From NCBI RefSeq assembly GCF_001648155.1, contig NZ_CP015199.1:434001-498000 (forward strand): DNA of 64,000 bases, written 5' to 3'. Position 1 is the stretch's first letter; each line of letters opens with the position of its first letter. The notes beneath the pieces were generated by a model. That model was not told the origin of the DNA. It saw nothing but the letters and a program-made list of their open reading frames with translations, and made no database searches. Origin of the DNA: Chryseobacterium glaciei. Its GTDB lineage: Bacteria > Bacteroidota > Bacteroidia > Flavobacteriales > Weeksellaceae. Below, piece after piece: positions 1-8,964 of the stretch. The position numbers and the translations under genes were made by a program.

Positions 1-1133
1 ATGTAATTTAATCCCATCATATCAAATCCTTCTGCCTTCAAGTGATTGGTTACTACTACTCTACCAGATTCTGAAGTCTGATCACCTTTACTCTGGAAAC
101 CTACAGTTTTCAATAAAGCTTCAGCTAAAGAATTATCACTGTGCTGATTCGTGTAATAAATAATATCACCTAGAGTCGGAGATTTATACGCTGAAACCAA
201 TTTTCTGCTTTCAGGATTGGCATCAGTTATTCTAGGAGTTACTTTACCAGTAACAGCCATTCCGCTTTTTACCATTGTAGCTCTTAAAGTATTTGCTAAA
301 TAAGCAGGTGCATCGGGTAATTTTGTTGTTAAAATTCCGTCACCTTCATATTTATCGGCAAAAACCATTTGACTGTTGTAAGGAGAAACATAGAAATATT
401 TCTTCTCTCCTGAGAAACTGTTTCCTTTTTTAACGATCAGTTTTTCGTTGGCAGGATTAATTTCACGAGTTGTACCAACCGGCAAGTAGTAATTATTGTT
501 CTCTAACCAAACAACATTTTCCGGAAGTCTCGAAATGTTACCTTTGAAAAGCGCTGTCTGAATAATAATATCACCATTTACCTTTTTGATTCCCTCACGA
601 GACATCCCACTGATGAAGTCTGAAATAATATCTCTGTAAGAATAAGCTCCGGCCTTGTTTGTCCCTAAAGACGGGTCGCCACTGCCTACAACATACAGAT
701 TTCCATTTAAAACTCCATTTTCGTCAACATTTCCTGAGTATTCCAACTGAGTCATCCATCGATAATTTTCACCTAACAGGTTCAATGCTGTCTCAGTGGT
801 TAATAATTTCGTTGTAGACGCTGGAACCAAAGGAGTATTTTCGTTGTACGAAGAAATTATCTTCTTCGTTTTCGGGTCATACACTACAAATCCCCAAGTT
901 GCATTTTTCAGCACAGGATCTGCCATCATTGTGTTTACATTAATATCTACCAGCTCTTTAGCCGACAAAATCGTTTTCTCCACAACCGAAGTAATAGGAG
1001 AAGGCAAGTTTAAGCTACTTTTTTGATTGTCGTAAGCCTGAGAATAAAGAACGGTAGAAACAGTAGATTGAGCGAGGAATAAACCAGAAGCCAATACTGC
1101 TGCACTTGAAAGATATTTTCTGAAATTTACCAT
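1..1133 (-). CDS. dacB: D-alanyl-D-alanine carboxypeptidase/endopeptidase, PBP4 type (peptidase S13), C-terminus outside window
   Basis: Penicillin-binding protein 4 homologue that trims or cleaves peptidoglycan cross-links in the periplasm. The gene runs off the left edge, so about 377 N-terminal residues are visible, starting at the ATG whose first base is 1133. Seen in the sequence: a hydrophobic N-terminal signal segment; the nucleophile motif STTK with its Ser near residue 106 in the context PASTTKLL; a conserved YVVGSGDPSL stretch typical of S13 enzymes; and the second active-site motif S-D-N at residues 332-334. The third motif (KTG) would lie beyond the edge and cannot be checked. It follows priA in the same orientation after about 160 nt. 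The family is clear; the assignment to dacB rather than a paralogue is from resemblance. Confidence 0.9.
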   Translation of the reverse strand, partial: MVNFRKYLSSAAVLASGLFLAQSTVSTVLYSQAYDNQKSSLNLPSPITSVVEKTILSAKELVDINVNTMMADPVLKNATWGFVVYDPKTKKIISSYNENTPLVPASTTKLLTTETALNLLGENYRWMTQLEYSGNVDENGVLNGNLYVVGSGDPSLGTNKAGAYSYRDIISDFISGMSREGIKKVNGDIIIQTALFKGNISRLPENVVWLENNNYYLPVGTTREINPANEKLIVKKGNSFSGEKKYFYVSPYNSQMVFADKYEGDGILTTKLPDAPAYLANTLRATMVKSGMAVTGKVTPRITDANPESRKLVSAYKSPTLGDIIYYTNQHSDNSLAEALLKTVGFQSKGDQTSESGRVVVTNHLKAEGFDMMGLNY

Positions 1134-1293
1134 CTATTTTGTTTTTGTTTCTTATTTGATTCCTATAAAAACGATTTGTTAAAAATCATTCAATATAAGA
1201 CTCAAACATTTAATCAACGTTCAAAAGTAGATATTATTGTAATAGGTTGGGCTTTTTCTGTCTATAAAAGACTGTAAATTATGTTAAAAATTG

Positions 1294-3735
1294 TTAAAAA
1301 TCCACTAAAACGTCTTTTTTGATGCTTTGGTAAGCAGTGATTTCGTCAAATTCTTTCAAACTTAACAAAACCATCTCCTTAAATTTTTCATAGTTTTTCC
1401 CTCTTGGAAGCTTGAGCATAATTTGAAATTGATAGAGATTATTAAGTCTTGCAATCTGCGCTCTTTCAGGACCTAAAACACAGTCTTCGGGAAGATATTT
1501 CCTTAAAATAGAGCCTAAAAACTGAGAAGCACGATCAACCTTATCTTCTCTCCTATGTTTCATCTCGATCATAATCAGCTTTGTGAAAGGCGGATAATGG
1601 AATTTCTGACGTTCTGTGAGGAAATATTTATAGATCTTCGCAGTATTGTTCATCTTGATCAATTGAAAAACAGAATGATCCGGATTATAAGTCTGAATTA
1701 AAACCTTTCCTTTTCCGGAAACTCTTCCCGCTCTTCCTGAAACCTGAGTAATTAATTGATATGCTCTTTCCTCCGCTCTGAAATCCTGAACATATAATAA
1801 GGAATCCGCTTTTGGAATACCTACCAATTCTATATGATCAAAATCCAACCCTTTGGAAATCATCTGAGTACCAACTACAATATCTGTTTCGCGGTCTTCA
1901 ATTTTTTCGTATAATTTTTCGTAGGCGAATTTCTTACGCATAGAGTCTACATCCATTCGGTCTACTTCATTTTCAGGGAAAATTTTAGAAATTTCTTCAT
2001 GAATCTGCTCTACTCCAACTCCTTTTTCATTCAGTTTTTCAGAATGACATTTTGGGCAGGCTTTGGGCTTTGATGCTCTTTGACCGCAATAATGGCATTT
2101 CATTTCATTGGCAGCCTTATGGTACGTCATTACAACGTCACAATTGGAGCAGTAATTAACGTAGCCACAACTTTCACATTCAATAACATTGGCATAACCA
2201 CGGCGGTTGTGTAGAATTATTGCCTGATTTTTATCGTCTAAAGTTCTCTGAAGTTCTTCAATTAGTCGCATGGAAAAATTTCCTGATACTTTTTTAGAAT
2301 CCTGAGCTTCTTTAAAATTAATTAATTCAAATTCAGGCAAGTTGACATTTCCGAAACGCTCTGTCAGGAAAATATATTTCATTTTCCCTTTTCTTGCCCG
2401 ATAATAACTTTCAACAGAAGGTGTTGCCGATCCCAAAATTACTCTTGCATCATAAAAATTCGCCAAAACCAACGCGGAATCTTTTCCATTAAAATAAGGA
2501 GTAAACTGTTTGTAAGCAGAATCATGTTCTTCATCAACAATAATTAATCCTAAATTTTGATACGGTAAAAACAAGGAATTTCGTGTTCCGATAAGAATTC
2601 GGATATCGTTTTGTTTGATTCTTCTCCAAACTTCTACGCGCTCAAAATCAGTCAGTTTCTGATGATAAAAACCGATTTGTCGACCGTATTTTTTTTCTAA
2701 TCTTTGAGTGATTTGCTTGGTTAAAGAAATCTCAGGAAGTAAAAACAACACATTTTTTCCTTCATTGATGCATTCCTCAATTTTATCTAAATAAATATGG
2801 GTTTTTCCGGAAGAAGTAACGCCATGAAGCAACACGTTTTCTTTAGCTTCAAACGCTTCATCAACCTCAGCTTTTGCTACTTTCTGCAGTTCGGAAAGTT
2901 CTTCAATTTCTTCAATTTCGCCATCATAACTTTCGATTCGATCTTTCTGCATGTAATATTCTTCAATCAGATTTTTATCTGCTAAAGATTTGAAATGCGA
3001 GCTTCCAAAATTTCCATCTGCAAACAAGTCGGATTTCTTTATAAAACCTGATGGATCTTCGGTCTGTTTATCCAGAATAATAAGAAAAAGATCTTTTTGT
3101 TTTGGAGCTTTATTTAGCTTTGAAAGGATTTCCGTAAGATTTTGATTATTTAAAATCGATTGATTGATTCTTACATAAGCAACTTCCTTTGCCTTATATT
3201 TTTCCGTTATTTTTTCATCAATTTCAATGTATTGAAGATCAATAAGAGAATTGATGGTTTTAATAATATCTTTTTTTTGAATGAAGGCCTCAATATCTGT
3301 AAGGTTGATGAGCTGTCTTACTTCTAAGGCCTGAATGAGATACATTTCGTTCACATCCAAATTTTCAAAATCAACTTTAACGTTGGGTCTTAATTTTAAA
3401 TAGGTTTCACTTTCCAGTTTCAAAGAAGATGGAAATGCGAAACGGTAAATTTCGCCAAGACCGCATAAATAATAGTCGGCAAGCCAGTTCCAGAAATTAA
3501 TCTGCTCTTTCGGTAAAATCGGAGCATCATCCAACAAACTAATGACTTCTTTGGCAACAAAATTTTCAGGTTCGTTGTCATGAAGCTCAAAAACAAGTCC
3601 TGTATAAATTTTCTTTCCGCCAAAAGGAACCAAGACACGCATTCCGGTTTGAATTACAGACATCAGTTCTTCAGGAACTTTATACGTGAAAGAACCTTTT
3701 AAATTTAATGGTAAAACAATTTGGGCGTATTGCAA
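1294..3735 (-). CDS. priA: Primosomal protein N' (replication restart helicase PriA)
   Basis: Superfamily 2 DNA helicase that recognises stalled forks and reloads the replisome. The 813 residues fit the family. Walker A reads GVTSSGKT near residue 308 and the Walker B/DEAH-like box is VDEEH near 401. Paired cysteines between about residues 520 and 565 (CESCGYVNYCSNC, then CHYC and CPKC) are the zinc-binding insertion typical of PriA. The start is TTG: an in-frame stop lies nine codons upstream with no ATG between, and the next internal Met (residue 25) would remove the conserved N-terminal DNA-binding segment. A repeat-rich 290-bp gap separates its start from the neighbouring AEC permease. 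Confidence 0.97.
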   Translation of the reverse strand: MQYAQIVLPLNLKGSFTYKVPEELMSVIQTGMRVLVPFGGKKIYTGLVFELHDNEPENFVAKEVISLLDDAPILPKEQINFWNWLADYYLCGLGEIYRFAFPSSLKLESETYLKLRPNVKVDFENLDVNEMYLIQALEVRQLINLTDIEAFIQKKDIIKTINSLIDLQYIEIDEKITEKYKAKEVAYVRINQSILNNQNLTEILSKLNKAPKQKDLFLIILDKQTEDPSGFIKKSDLFADGNFGSSHFKSLADKNLIEEYYMQKDRIESYDGEIEEIEELSELQKVAKAEVDEAFEAKENVLLHGVTSSGKTHIYLDKIEECINEGKNVLFLLPEISLTKQITQRLEKKYGRQIGFYHQKLTDFERVEVWRRIKQNDIRILIGTRNSLFLPYQNLGLIIVDEEHDSAYKQFTPYFNGKDSALVLANFYDARVILGSATPSVESYYRARKGKMKYIFLTERFGNVNLPEFELINFKEAQDSKKVSGNFSMRLIEELQRTLDDKNQAIILHNRRGYANVIECESCGYVNYCSNCDVVMTYHKAANEMKCHYCGQRASKPKACPKCHSEKLNEKGVGVEQIHEEISKIFPENEVDRMDVDSMRKKFAYEKLYEKIEDRETDIVVGTQMISKGLDFDHIELVGIPKADSLLYVQDFRAEERAYQLITQVSGRAGRVSGKGKVLIQTYNPDHSVFQLIKMNNTAKIYKYFLTERQKFHYPPFTKLIMIEMKHRREDKVDRASQFLGSILRKYLPEDCVLGPERAQIARLNNLYQFQIMLKLPRGKNYEKFKEMVLLSLKEFDEITAYQSIKKDVLVDF

Positions 3736-3826
3736 GGGAAAAATATTTAAAGTGTAAAATTAAATGTTTCTGTAGAGAACTGCAATTTTTTGTTGGAATC
3801 ATTGCGAGGAACAACATTGAAAAGAC

Positions 3827-3939
3827 GACAAATACCCTAGCCGCGATTGAAACGACATCCTTTTTTGTTGCGGCCGGAGCGAAGCGGAGGCCGTAACAAA
3901 AAAGATACAGTGGAAAGCGGGAAATTGCTCCTGAAAAAT
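3827..3939 (+). repeat. Interspersed intergenic element, copy A (long hairpin version)
   Basis: This shares its left end (GACAAATACCCTAGCC, CGATTG) and right end (GGAAAGCGGGAAAT, GCT) with copies at 34948-35035 and, inverted, 23191-23265. In this copy the centre is a strong hairpin: TTTTTTGTTGCGGCC pairs with GGCCGTAACAAAAAA around the loop GGAGCGAAGCGG. It lies between priA and the AEC permease and is non-coding. The element family is defined here only from these three copies. Confidence 0.75.
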
Positions 3940-4025
3940 AAACAATGAGTAATAGGAAATGAGTAATAGATTCTTCACTACGCTATGCTTCGTTCTGAAT
4001 GACACAGTTTAAGTTTAATTAAAAA

Positions 4026-4934
4026 TCAGAAAACATATTCAATAATATGATACCAAATTGCTGTTGTAAAAAATCCTACAATTATGCTGAATCCTATCGT
4101 TAAATTTGTCAGTTTCGTATTTAATCTGAATTGTTCGGCAATAATACTGGCTGTAACAACTGCCGGCATTGCGGCTTCGAAAATGGTGATTTTTGCAATG
4201 TTCCCTTTTATTCCTAACAATAAAGCCAATCCAAGCATGATTGCAGGAGCCAAAATCAATTTATACAGCATCGAAACTGACATTTGGGGAATTAATTTTC
4301 TCCAACCATTAAATTTTAACTGTAAGCCAACCGAAAACAGCGCCAACGGACTTACCGTTGCTGCGAGTTTGTCAAAAAGTGGTTCTGCTAACGTGAAATC
4401 AATGAACTGAGATAAAACGATAGCCGCAATGCAACCAACAAGCGGCGGAAAAGTGATCAATCTTTTTAAAATAAATTTTGCACTTACTTGTCCCGATTTA
4501 CTTCCTCCTCTCACTGCTGCAATGATTCCCAGTGTTGAAAGCGAAAAAAACATAGTTTGATCACAGACAATCGCGATACTCAAAAGACTCTCCCCATAAA
4601 AAGCCGAGACTAATGGAAATCCTATAAATGAGGTATTGCTGTAACCACTTATCAGCTCCAATGTGCTTCTTGATCGTCCTGAATAGCCTTTGCTTTTGCT
4701 GTAAAGCATCATGAAAAAGAAGCAAAAAACTGCCGTCAAAAAAGTGGCTGCAATCGGAAAAAGCATTTCTGTTGTCCAATGAACTTTTGGTAAATATTTG
4801 AATGAAACTGCCGGAAGCGCCAGATACAAAATCCAGGTATTGATACCTTTGTGGGCATCTGGATGGATAAATTTTGTTGATTTAAGAATCATTCCTGCCA
4901 AAATGCATACTGCGATCAGAACAAAATTTACCAT
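4026..4934 (-). CDS. AEC family transporter (auxin efflux carrier-like permease)
   Basis: This is an integral membrane protein of 302 residues, the usual length for bacterial AEC permeases, built from about ten hydrophobic segments. Typical family features include the SGYSNTSFIGFPL stretch near residue 95 and the PAVVTASIIAEQF stretch near 260. AEC proteins export small organic anions or amino acids, but the substrate cannot be read from the sequence. The gene is co-oriented with the beta-mannosidase upstream. A long palindrome (5054-5131) lies between them, so co-transcription is uncertain. Confidence 0.85.
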   Translation of the reverse strand: MVNFVLIAVCILAGMILKSTKFIHPDAHKGINTWILYLALPAVSFKYLPKVHWTTEMLFPIAATFLTAVFCFFFMMLYSKSKGYSGRSRSTLELISGYSNTSFIGFPLVSAFYGESLLSIAIVCDQTMFFSLSTLGIIAAVRGGSKSGQVSAKFILKRLITFPPLVGCIAAIVLSQFIDFTLAEPLFDKLAATVSPLALFSVGLQLKFNGWRKLIPQMSVSMLYKLILAPAIMLGLALLLGIKGNIAKITIFEAAMPAVVTASIIAEQFRLNTKLTNLTIGFSIIVGFFTTAIWYHIIEYVF

Positions 4935-5053
4935 GTGTGAGAAATATTGTACAAATTTACAGTTGATTTTTGAGTTGAGAATGAAAACTGGTATTTTTTA
5001 CATAGCTTTTGGTGTTTTGACCAAGAAATAATCTAAATAGGTTAAAGTCTTTG

Positions 5054-5131
5054 ACTCCGCTCAGACTGACAATTCTAATACTAGCTTTTTAATTAAACAT
5101 AAAGATCAGCCATTGTCAGTCTGAGCGGAGT
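5054..5131. repeat. Intergenic palindrome, GACTCCGCTCAG family
   Basis: Two perfect 20-bp arms (5054-5073 and 5112-5131) carry the core ACTCCGCTCAGACTGAC and can fold into a long hairpin; weaker pairing continues outside the arms. The same core (GACTCCGCTCAG, then TGAC) forms the arms of the palindrome at 42172-42267, so this is a repeated element and not only a local terminator. Confidence 0.8.
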
Positions 5132-5158
5132 TGAAAACTTTTTCACTTAATGATACTA

Positions 5159-7639
5159 TTAATTCATTGTATCCCAAAGACTTAATACCTCAACTTTTTC
5201 CAAAGGTTTTGAAAGGGTAATTCTTTTTGAAGTTTTTGGAAGTAAATCAAAGAAATTGTCACTGAAATGTGTACCTCCTATTAAATAAACATCTTTTGCT
5301 AAAATGTCTGTGGAAATATCAATTTCTGTTGGAGAAATTTTCTTGATTTGAATGTTTGGTTTTGATAGCTTTAAATCTTTCGGTTTGGAGAAGAAATAAT
5401 TGTTTTGAGTGATGATTTTCTGTTTTTCATCTTTTAAAGTTAGTCGTAAAAAGACTTCATTCTTATTGGAATTGGAGAGTAAATTTTTAATTTCAATTGG
5501 TTCGAATTTTAAAATTTCTTCTAAAGTTTTTCCATTTGAAACGACTTTTTTATTTAAAATTTCACCATTAAATTTTATAACCTGAATTTCTAGATTTACA
5601 TTTTCAAATTTATTCAAATTATCATTAATAGCGTAAAAAATTACAGTTTCATCTTTCTCATCCGTTAAAATCACCTGATTTTCAAAGCTTCTTTTGATCT
5701 GATAATGCAATGCTTTCCAGTTTCCTAAATAATCGATTGACGACCATGAAACTACCGGCCAACAATCATTTAACTGCCAATATAAAGTTCCCATATTGTA
5801 AGGTTTTGCACGGCGGTGAGCTTCAATGGCAATCTGCATTCCGCGGGCTTGAAGTAACTGAGAAACGTAATTATATTTCACAAAATCTGTCGGAACATTA
5901 TAGTCTCGTTTCATATACGAATTGATAATTTCCCAGCCTCTTGCATGCTTTTCGTGAGCTTTAATTGTCCCGTTTTCCAAGCTTAAATTAGGAACTCCAG
6001 AAAACATAGATTTTGTTATTTCTAACGTCGGCATTCCCTGAAAACCGTATTCTGAAGCAAATCTTGGAACTTTTTCGTTGTAAATTTCAAACGGTTGCTC
6101 TCCCCACCAAACGCCCCAATAATGGGAATCTCCTTCTGTCAGACTTTCTTTGTGTCCCCAACCAATCGATGGTGAACTTGGCAAATAGATATTTTTATCG
6201 GCCGTTAAGTTTTCTTTTAACGTGTTGGGAATTAATTCATGGAAAACATTTTTATAGTCTTTCCAAACCTGCAGAGAATCCTCTTTTGAATATTTGAATT
6301 GTTTTTGATAACCCCAATTGACAATCGCTTCATCAATTTCGTTATTTCCGCACCATAGAGCAATCGACGCGTGATTTTGAAGTCGGTTAACCTGATCTTT
6401 CACTTCTTCTTTTACATTGTTTAAAAATGCTTCATCAGACGGATAAAAGCTTCCCGCAAACATAAAATCCTGCCATACCAAAATTCCATTTTCGTCGCAG
6501 GCTTTGTAGAATTCATCATCTTCGTAAATTCCGCCACCCCAGACACGAATCATATTCATGTTCGCTTCTTTAGAGTCTTTGATGAGCTTTTGATACTTTT
6601 CTTTGCTAATTCTTGGCAAAAAACTATCTGATGGAATCCAGTTTGTACCTTTTGCATACATTGGATTTCCATTGACTTTAAAGTAAAAAGATTTTCCTTT
6701 TGCATCTTTTTCCTGAATTAGTTCTATGGTTCTTAAGCCAATTCTTTCCGTTTTATTATCTACAATTTTTGAATCTTTTTGTAGAGAAATTTTAATATCA
6801 TATAAATTCGGATTGCCCCAACCATTCGGCTGCCAAAGTTTTGGATTGTTGATTGTAAAAGGAATCTTAATTATATTTTTTCCTTTTTTTAATTGAAAAA
6901 TATTTGATTGATTATTAATTAAAATAGAATATTTTCCTTCTTTTTTAGCAACAATTTCGGTTTGAATATTTAATTCTGCTTTTTGTTTTGTTAAATTTTT
7001 CTGCTCGATTTTTACATTTTCAAGTTTGGCGTTATTCCAGAAATTCAACTTAACATCTTTCCAGATTCCGGCTGTAACTAATCTCGGCCCCCAATCCCAT
7101 CCGAATTGATATTGCGCTTTTCTCACAAAACTTCTTGGAGATTCCGGCATTGTAAAAGGGACTTTTTTTGCTAATTCTTTTCCGACATTCACAGCTGATT
7201 TGAATTTAATTTGCAATAAATTATTTCCAATCATTAAATTTTGCTTAATCGGAATTTCCCATTTTCTGAACATATTATCCGTTTTCTTCAGCAGTTTTCC
7301 GTTCAGATAAATTTCTGAAAACGTATCCAATCCATTAAAAATCAAATCAATATTCTGATTTTCTAATTCTTTTGATGAAATTGTAAATGAAGTCTGATAA
7401 TCCCAGTCTTCATTTTCTATCCATTGAACTTTCTTTTCATTTTCATCTTTGTAAGGATCAGGAATGATTTTATGAGTCATCAAATCTAAATGAACCGTTC
7501 CTGGGACTGTGGCGCTCAGCCACTTTTGTTCCTTTGAGTTTTTGAACTGCCAGTTTTCAGAAGATAAATTTCGTTCTGAAAATTGTGCAAATAGGATATT
7601 TTGAATGAAAAGGAAAGCAAAAAGGATCGTTTTGTTCAT
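5159..7639 (-). CDS. Secreted beta-mannosidase, glycoside hydrolase family 2
   Basis: This 826-residue GH2 enzyme should remove beta-linked mannose from non-reducing ends, for example Man-beta-1,4-GlcNAc of N-glycan cores. A signal peptide (MNKTILFAFLFIQNILFAQ) points to export to the periplasm or beyond. The acid/base Glu is in WCGNNEIDEA near residue 434 and the nucleophile Glu in FASEYGFQ near 529. The N-terminal beta-sandwich (residues about 25-190, FNGLDTFSEIYLNGK) is typical of GH2 mannosidases. Its ATG overlaps the stop of the upstream GxxExxY gene by one base (TAATG), suggesting translational coupling. Substrate preference for N-glycans over plant mannan is inferred from the glycosylasparaginase and hexosaminidase genes nearby. 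Confidence 0.93.
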   Translation of the reverse strand: MNKTILFAFLFIQNILFAQFSERNLSSENWQFKNSKEQKWLSATVPGTVHLDLMTHKIIPDPYKDENEKKVQWIENEDWDYQTSFTISSKELENQNIDLIFNGLDTFSEIYLNGKLLKKTDNMFRKWEIPIKQNLMIGNNLLQIKFKSAVNVGKELAKKVPFTMPESPRSFVRKAQYQFGWDWGPRLVTAGIWKDVKLNFWNNAKLENVKIEQKNLTKQKAELNIQTEIVAKKEGKYSILINNQSNIFQLKKGKNIIKIPFTINNPKLWQPNGWGNPNLYDIKISLQKDSKIVDNKTERIGLRTIELIQEKDAKGKSFYFKVNGNPMYAKGTNWIPSDSFLPRISKEKYQKLIKDSKEANMNMIRVWGGGIYEDDEFYKACDENGILVWQDFMFAGSFYPSDEAFLNNVKEEVKDQVNRLQNHASIALWCGNNEIDEAIVNWGYQKQFKYSKEDSLQVWKDYKNVFHELIPNTLKENLTADKNIYLPSSPSIGWGHKESLTEGDSHYWGVWWGEQPFEIYNEKVPRFASEYGFQGMPTLEITKSMFSGVPNLSLENGTIKAHEKHARGWEIINSYMKRDYNVPTDFVKYNYVSQLLQARGMQIAIEAHRRAKPYNMGTLYWQLNDCWPVVSWSSIDYLGNWKALHYQIKRSFENQVILTDEKDETVIFYAINDNLNKFENVNLEIQVIKFNGEILNKKVVSNGKTLEEILKFEPIEIKNLLSNSNKNEVFLRLTLKDEKQKIITQNNYFFSKPKDLKLSKPNIQIKKISPTEIDISTDILAKDVYLIGGTHFSDNFFDLLPKTSKRITLSKPLEKVEVLSLWDTMN

Positions 7640-8016
7640 TACAAGTTATTTACAATTCTATGAATTCCGTCTTTAATAAGAGGAGTATTAAAATTAATAA
7701 GAAGTCCAAGTTTTAAATTTGTCAATTTCAAATAGGTTAGCAATTGAGCTTTAAAAACTGAATGCATTTCTAATACAGCTTTTACTTCAATTATAACTTT
7801 ATTTTCCACAAGCAAATCAATCTTGTAAGCATTTTCAATATTCACTTCTTTATATTGTAAAGGCAGATAAATTTGTTGTTTTATATCGAATCCTAATGTT
7901 TTCAATTCATAGGCTAGGGCTAATTCGTATGTACTTTCTAATAAACCTACTCCAAGATTTTTATGTACTTCGATCGCTGATCCTATGATCTTATAGGATA
8001 ATTCATTTTCTTTCAT
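7639..8016 (-). CDS. GxxExxY protein (PD-(D/E)XK-like small protein)
   Basis: This 125-residue cytoplasmic protein carries the family signature GLLESTYE near residue 24, followed by a predicted nuclease-fold core (IDLLVENKVIIEVKAV, residues about 66-81) with the D-x(n)-E-x-K spacing of PD-(D/E)XK enzymes. The family is widespread in Bacteroidota and its function is not established; no reliable role can be assigned. Its stop codon overlaps the mannosidase start by one base, so the two are probably one transcript. Such genes often look inserted between unrelated genes, and nothing ties its chemistry to glycans. Confidence 0.85.
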   Translation of the reverse strand: MKENELSYKIIGSAIEVHKNLGVGLLESTYELALAYELKTLGFDIKQQIYLPLQYKEVNIENAYKIDLLVENKVIIEVKAVLEMHSVFKAQLLTYLKLTNLKLGLLINFNTPLIKDGIHRIVNNL

Positions 8017-8035
8017 TTGTGTGTTTTTATATATT

Positions 8036-8213
8036 TTTTAACGCAAAGTTTTATTCTATTATATTCAACATTTTTAAGTGAGCCAAGATTTAATCAATTA
8101 AAATTGATTTGATGAAGCGAATGTTTTATCCATATCGCTTAATCAGCGACTTTGTCGCAATACTTTGCTTCCTTAAAATATTTACACTAACAATAAAAAT
8201 CTTTGCGTTAAAA
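8036..8213. repeat. Intergenic inverted repeat with arms TTTTAACGCAAAG
   Basis: Arms at 8036-8048 and 8201-8213 are perfect 13-bp complements that enclose about 150 bp holding smaller hairpins, such as GCGACTTTGTCGC near 8146. It fills the gap between cutC and the GxxExxY gene. The architecture resembles the repeats at 10013-10171, 58752-58838 and 61018-61104. Confidence 0.6.
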
Positions 8214-8223
8214 TTATTAAGAA

Positions 8224-8886
8224 TTATCTATTTTTCAAAGCTACAACCTCATCAGCATTCGCAAAACCACTACCATCAGTAATCGCAGAAGAATGGAAAT
8301 ATTCAGCTTTTGTAATTCCTCTGATTTCTTCAATATTTGTTGAGCGAAGTCCGCCACCGACAAGAATTTCGATTCTCCCGTTGGACAATTCAACTAATTT
8401 TTTCAAATTTTCTTTCCCTTCAGAAACATTTGGTTTTTGACCTGAAGTAAGAATTGTTTTAAAACCACAGTCAATTACTTTTTCTAAAGAATTTTCCAGA
8501 TTTTTTGCCCTGTCAAAAGCACGGTGAAAAGTACACGGAAGAGGATTTGCTAATTCTATTAAAGCTTTATTTTGTTCCATATTAACCTCATCATTTTCAT
8601 CTAAAATCCCGAAAACAAAACCGTCAACATTTAAAGATTTCATTTGAATCAATTCGGATTTCATTTGTTCAAATTCAGCATCAGAATAGGTAAAATCTCC
8701 ACCGCGAGGTCGAATCATTACAAAAATCGGAATGTTTATTTTATCTCTAAGTTGTTTTATTATTTCAAAATTTGGTGTTGTTCCACCTTCGCTTAATCCG
8801 TCGCACAATTCTATTCTGTCGGCTCCGTTTTCAAAAGCAATGATTGCTGATTCTGGATTGAAGCACGCTATTTCTATTTTTGACAT
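8224..8886 (-). CDS. cutC: CutC family TIM-barrel protein
   Basis: This 220-residue protein is of normal length for CutC. It has the characteristic N-terminus (EIACFNPESAIIAFENGADRIELC), the RPRGGDFTYSD motif and the HRAFD motif near residue 120, followed by ILTSGQ and LVGGGLR. CutC is annotated as a copper homeostasis protein from E. coli genetics; the fold is a TIM barrel and the biochemical role is disputed. Here it lies between glycosylasparaginase and the mannosidase pair and has no copper-handling neighbour. Its ATG abuts seven tandem TTTAGGG heptamers, which replace the usual upstream region. It has no signal peptide, unlike the three glycan enzymes around it. Confidence 0.92.
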   Translation of the reverse strand: MSKIEIACFNPESAIIAFENGADRIELCDGLSEGGTTPNFEIIKQLRDKINIPIFVMIRPRGGDFTYSDAEFEQMKSELIQMKSLNVDGFVFGILDENDEVNMEQNKALIELANPLPCTFHRAFDRAKNLENSLEKVIDCGFKTILTSGQKPNVSEGKENLKKLVELSNGRIEILVGGGLRSTNIEEIRGITKAEYFHSSAITDGSGFANADEVVALKNR

Positions 8887-8934
8887 TTAGGGTTTAGGGT
8901 TTAGGGTTTAGGGTTTAGGGTTTAGGGTTTAGGG
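8886..8934 (+). repeat. Seven perfect tandem TTTAGGG heptamers
   Basis: Seven uninterrupted 7-bp units are followed by TTTAAC. On the coding strand of cutC they read as CCCTAAA repeats, the last running into the start codon (CCCTAAATG). A perfect array in this position can slip and change length, which would alter the spacing between any promoter and the cutC start. Confidence 0.97.
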
Positions 8935-8964
8935 TTTAACAAAATTAATTTCTAATTTCTTAAT

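Noticed and set aside
796..1026. Open frame opposite the PBP4 gene
   Set aside because: The minus strand codes for a recognised protein with the STTK motif here; the plus-strand frame is a shadow.
8886..8934. TTTAGGG array as plant telomere contamination or a eukaryotic junction
   Set aside because: Both flanks are continuous bacterial genes in the same orientation and the array runs into the cutC start codon.
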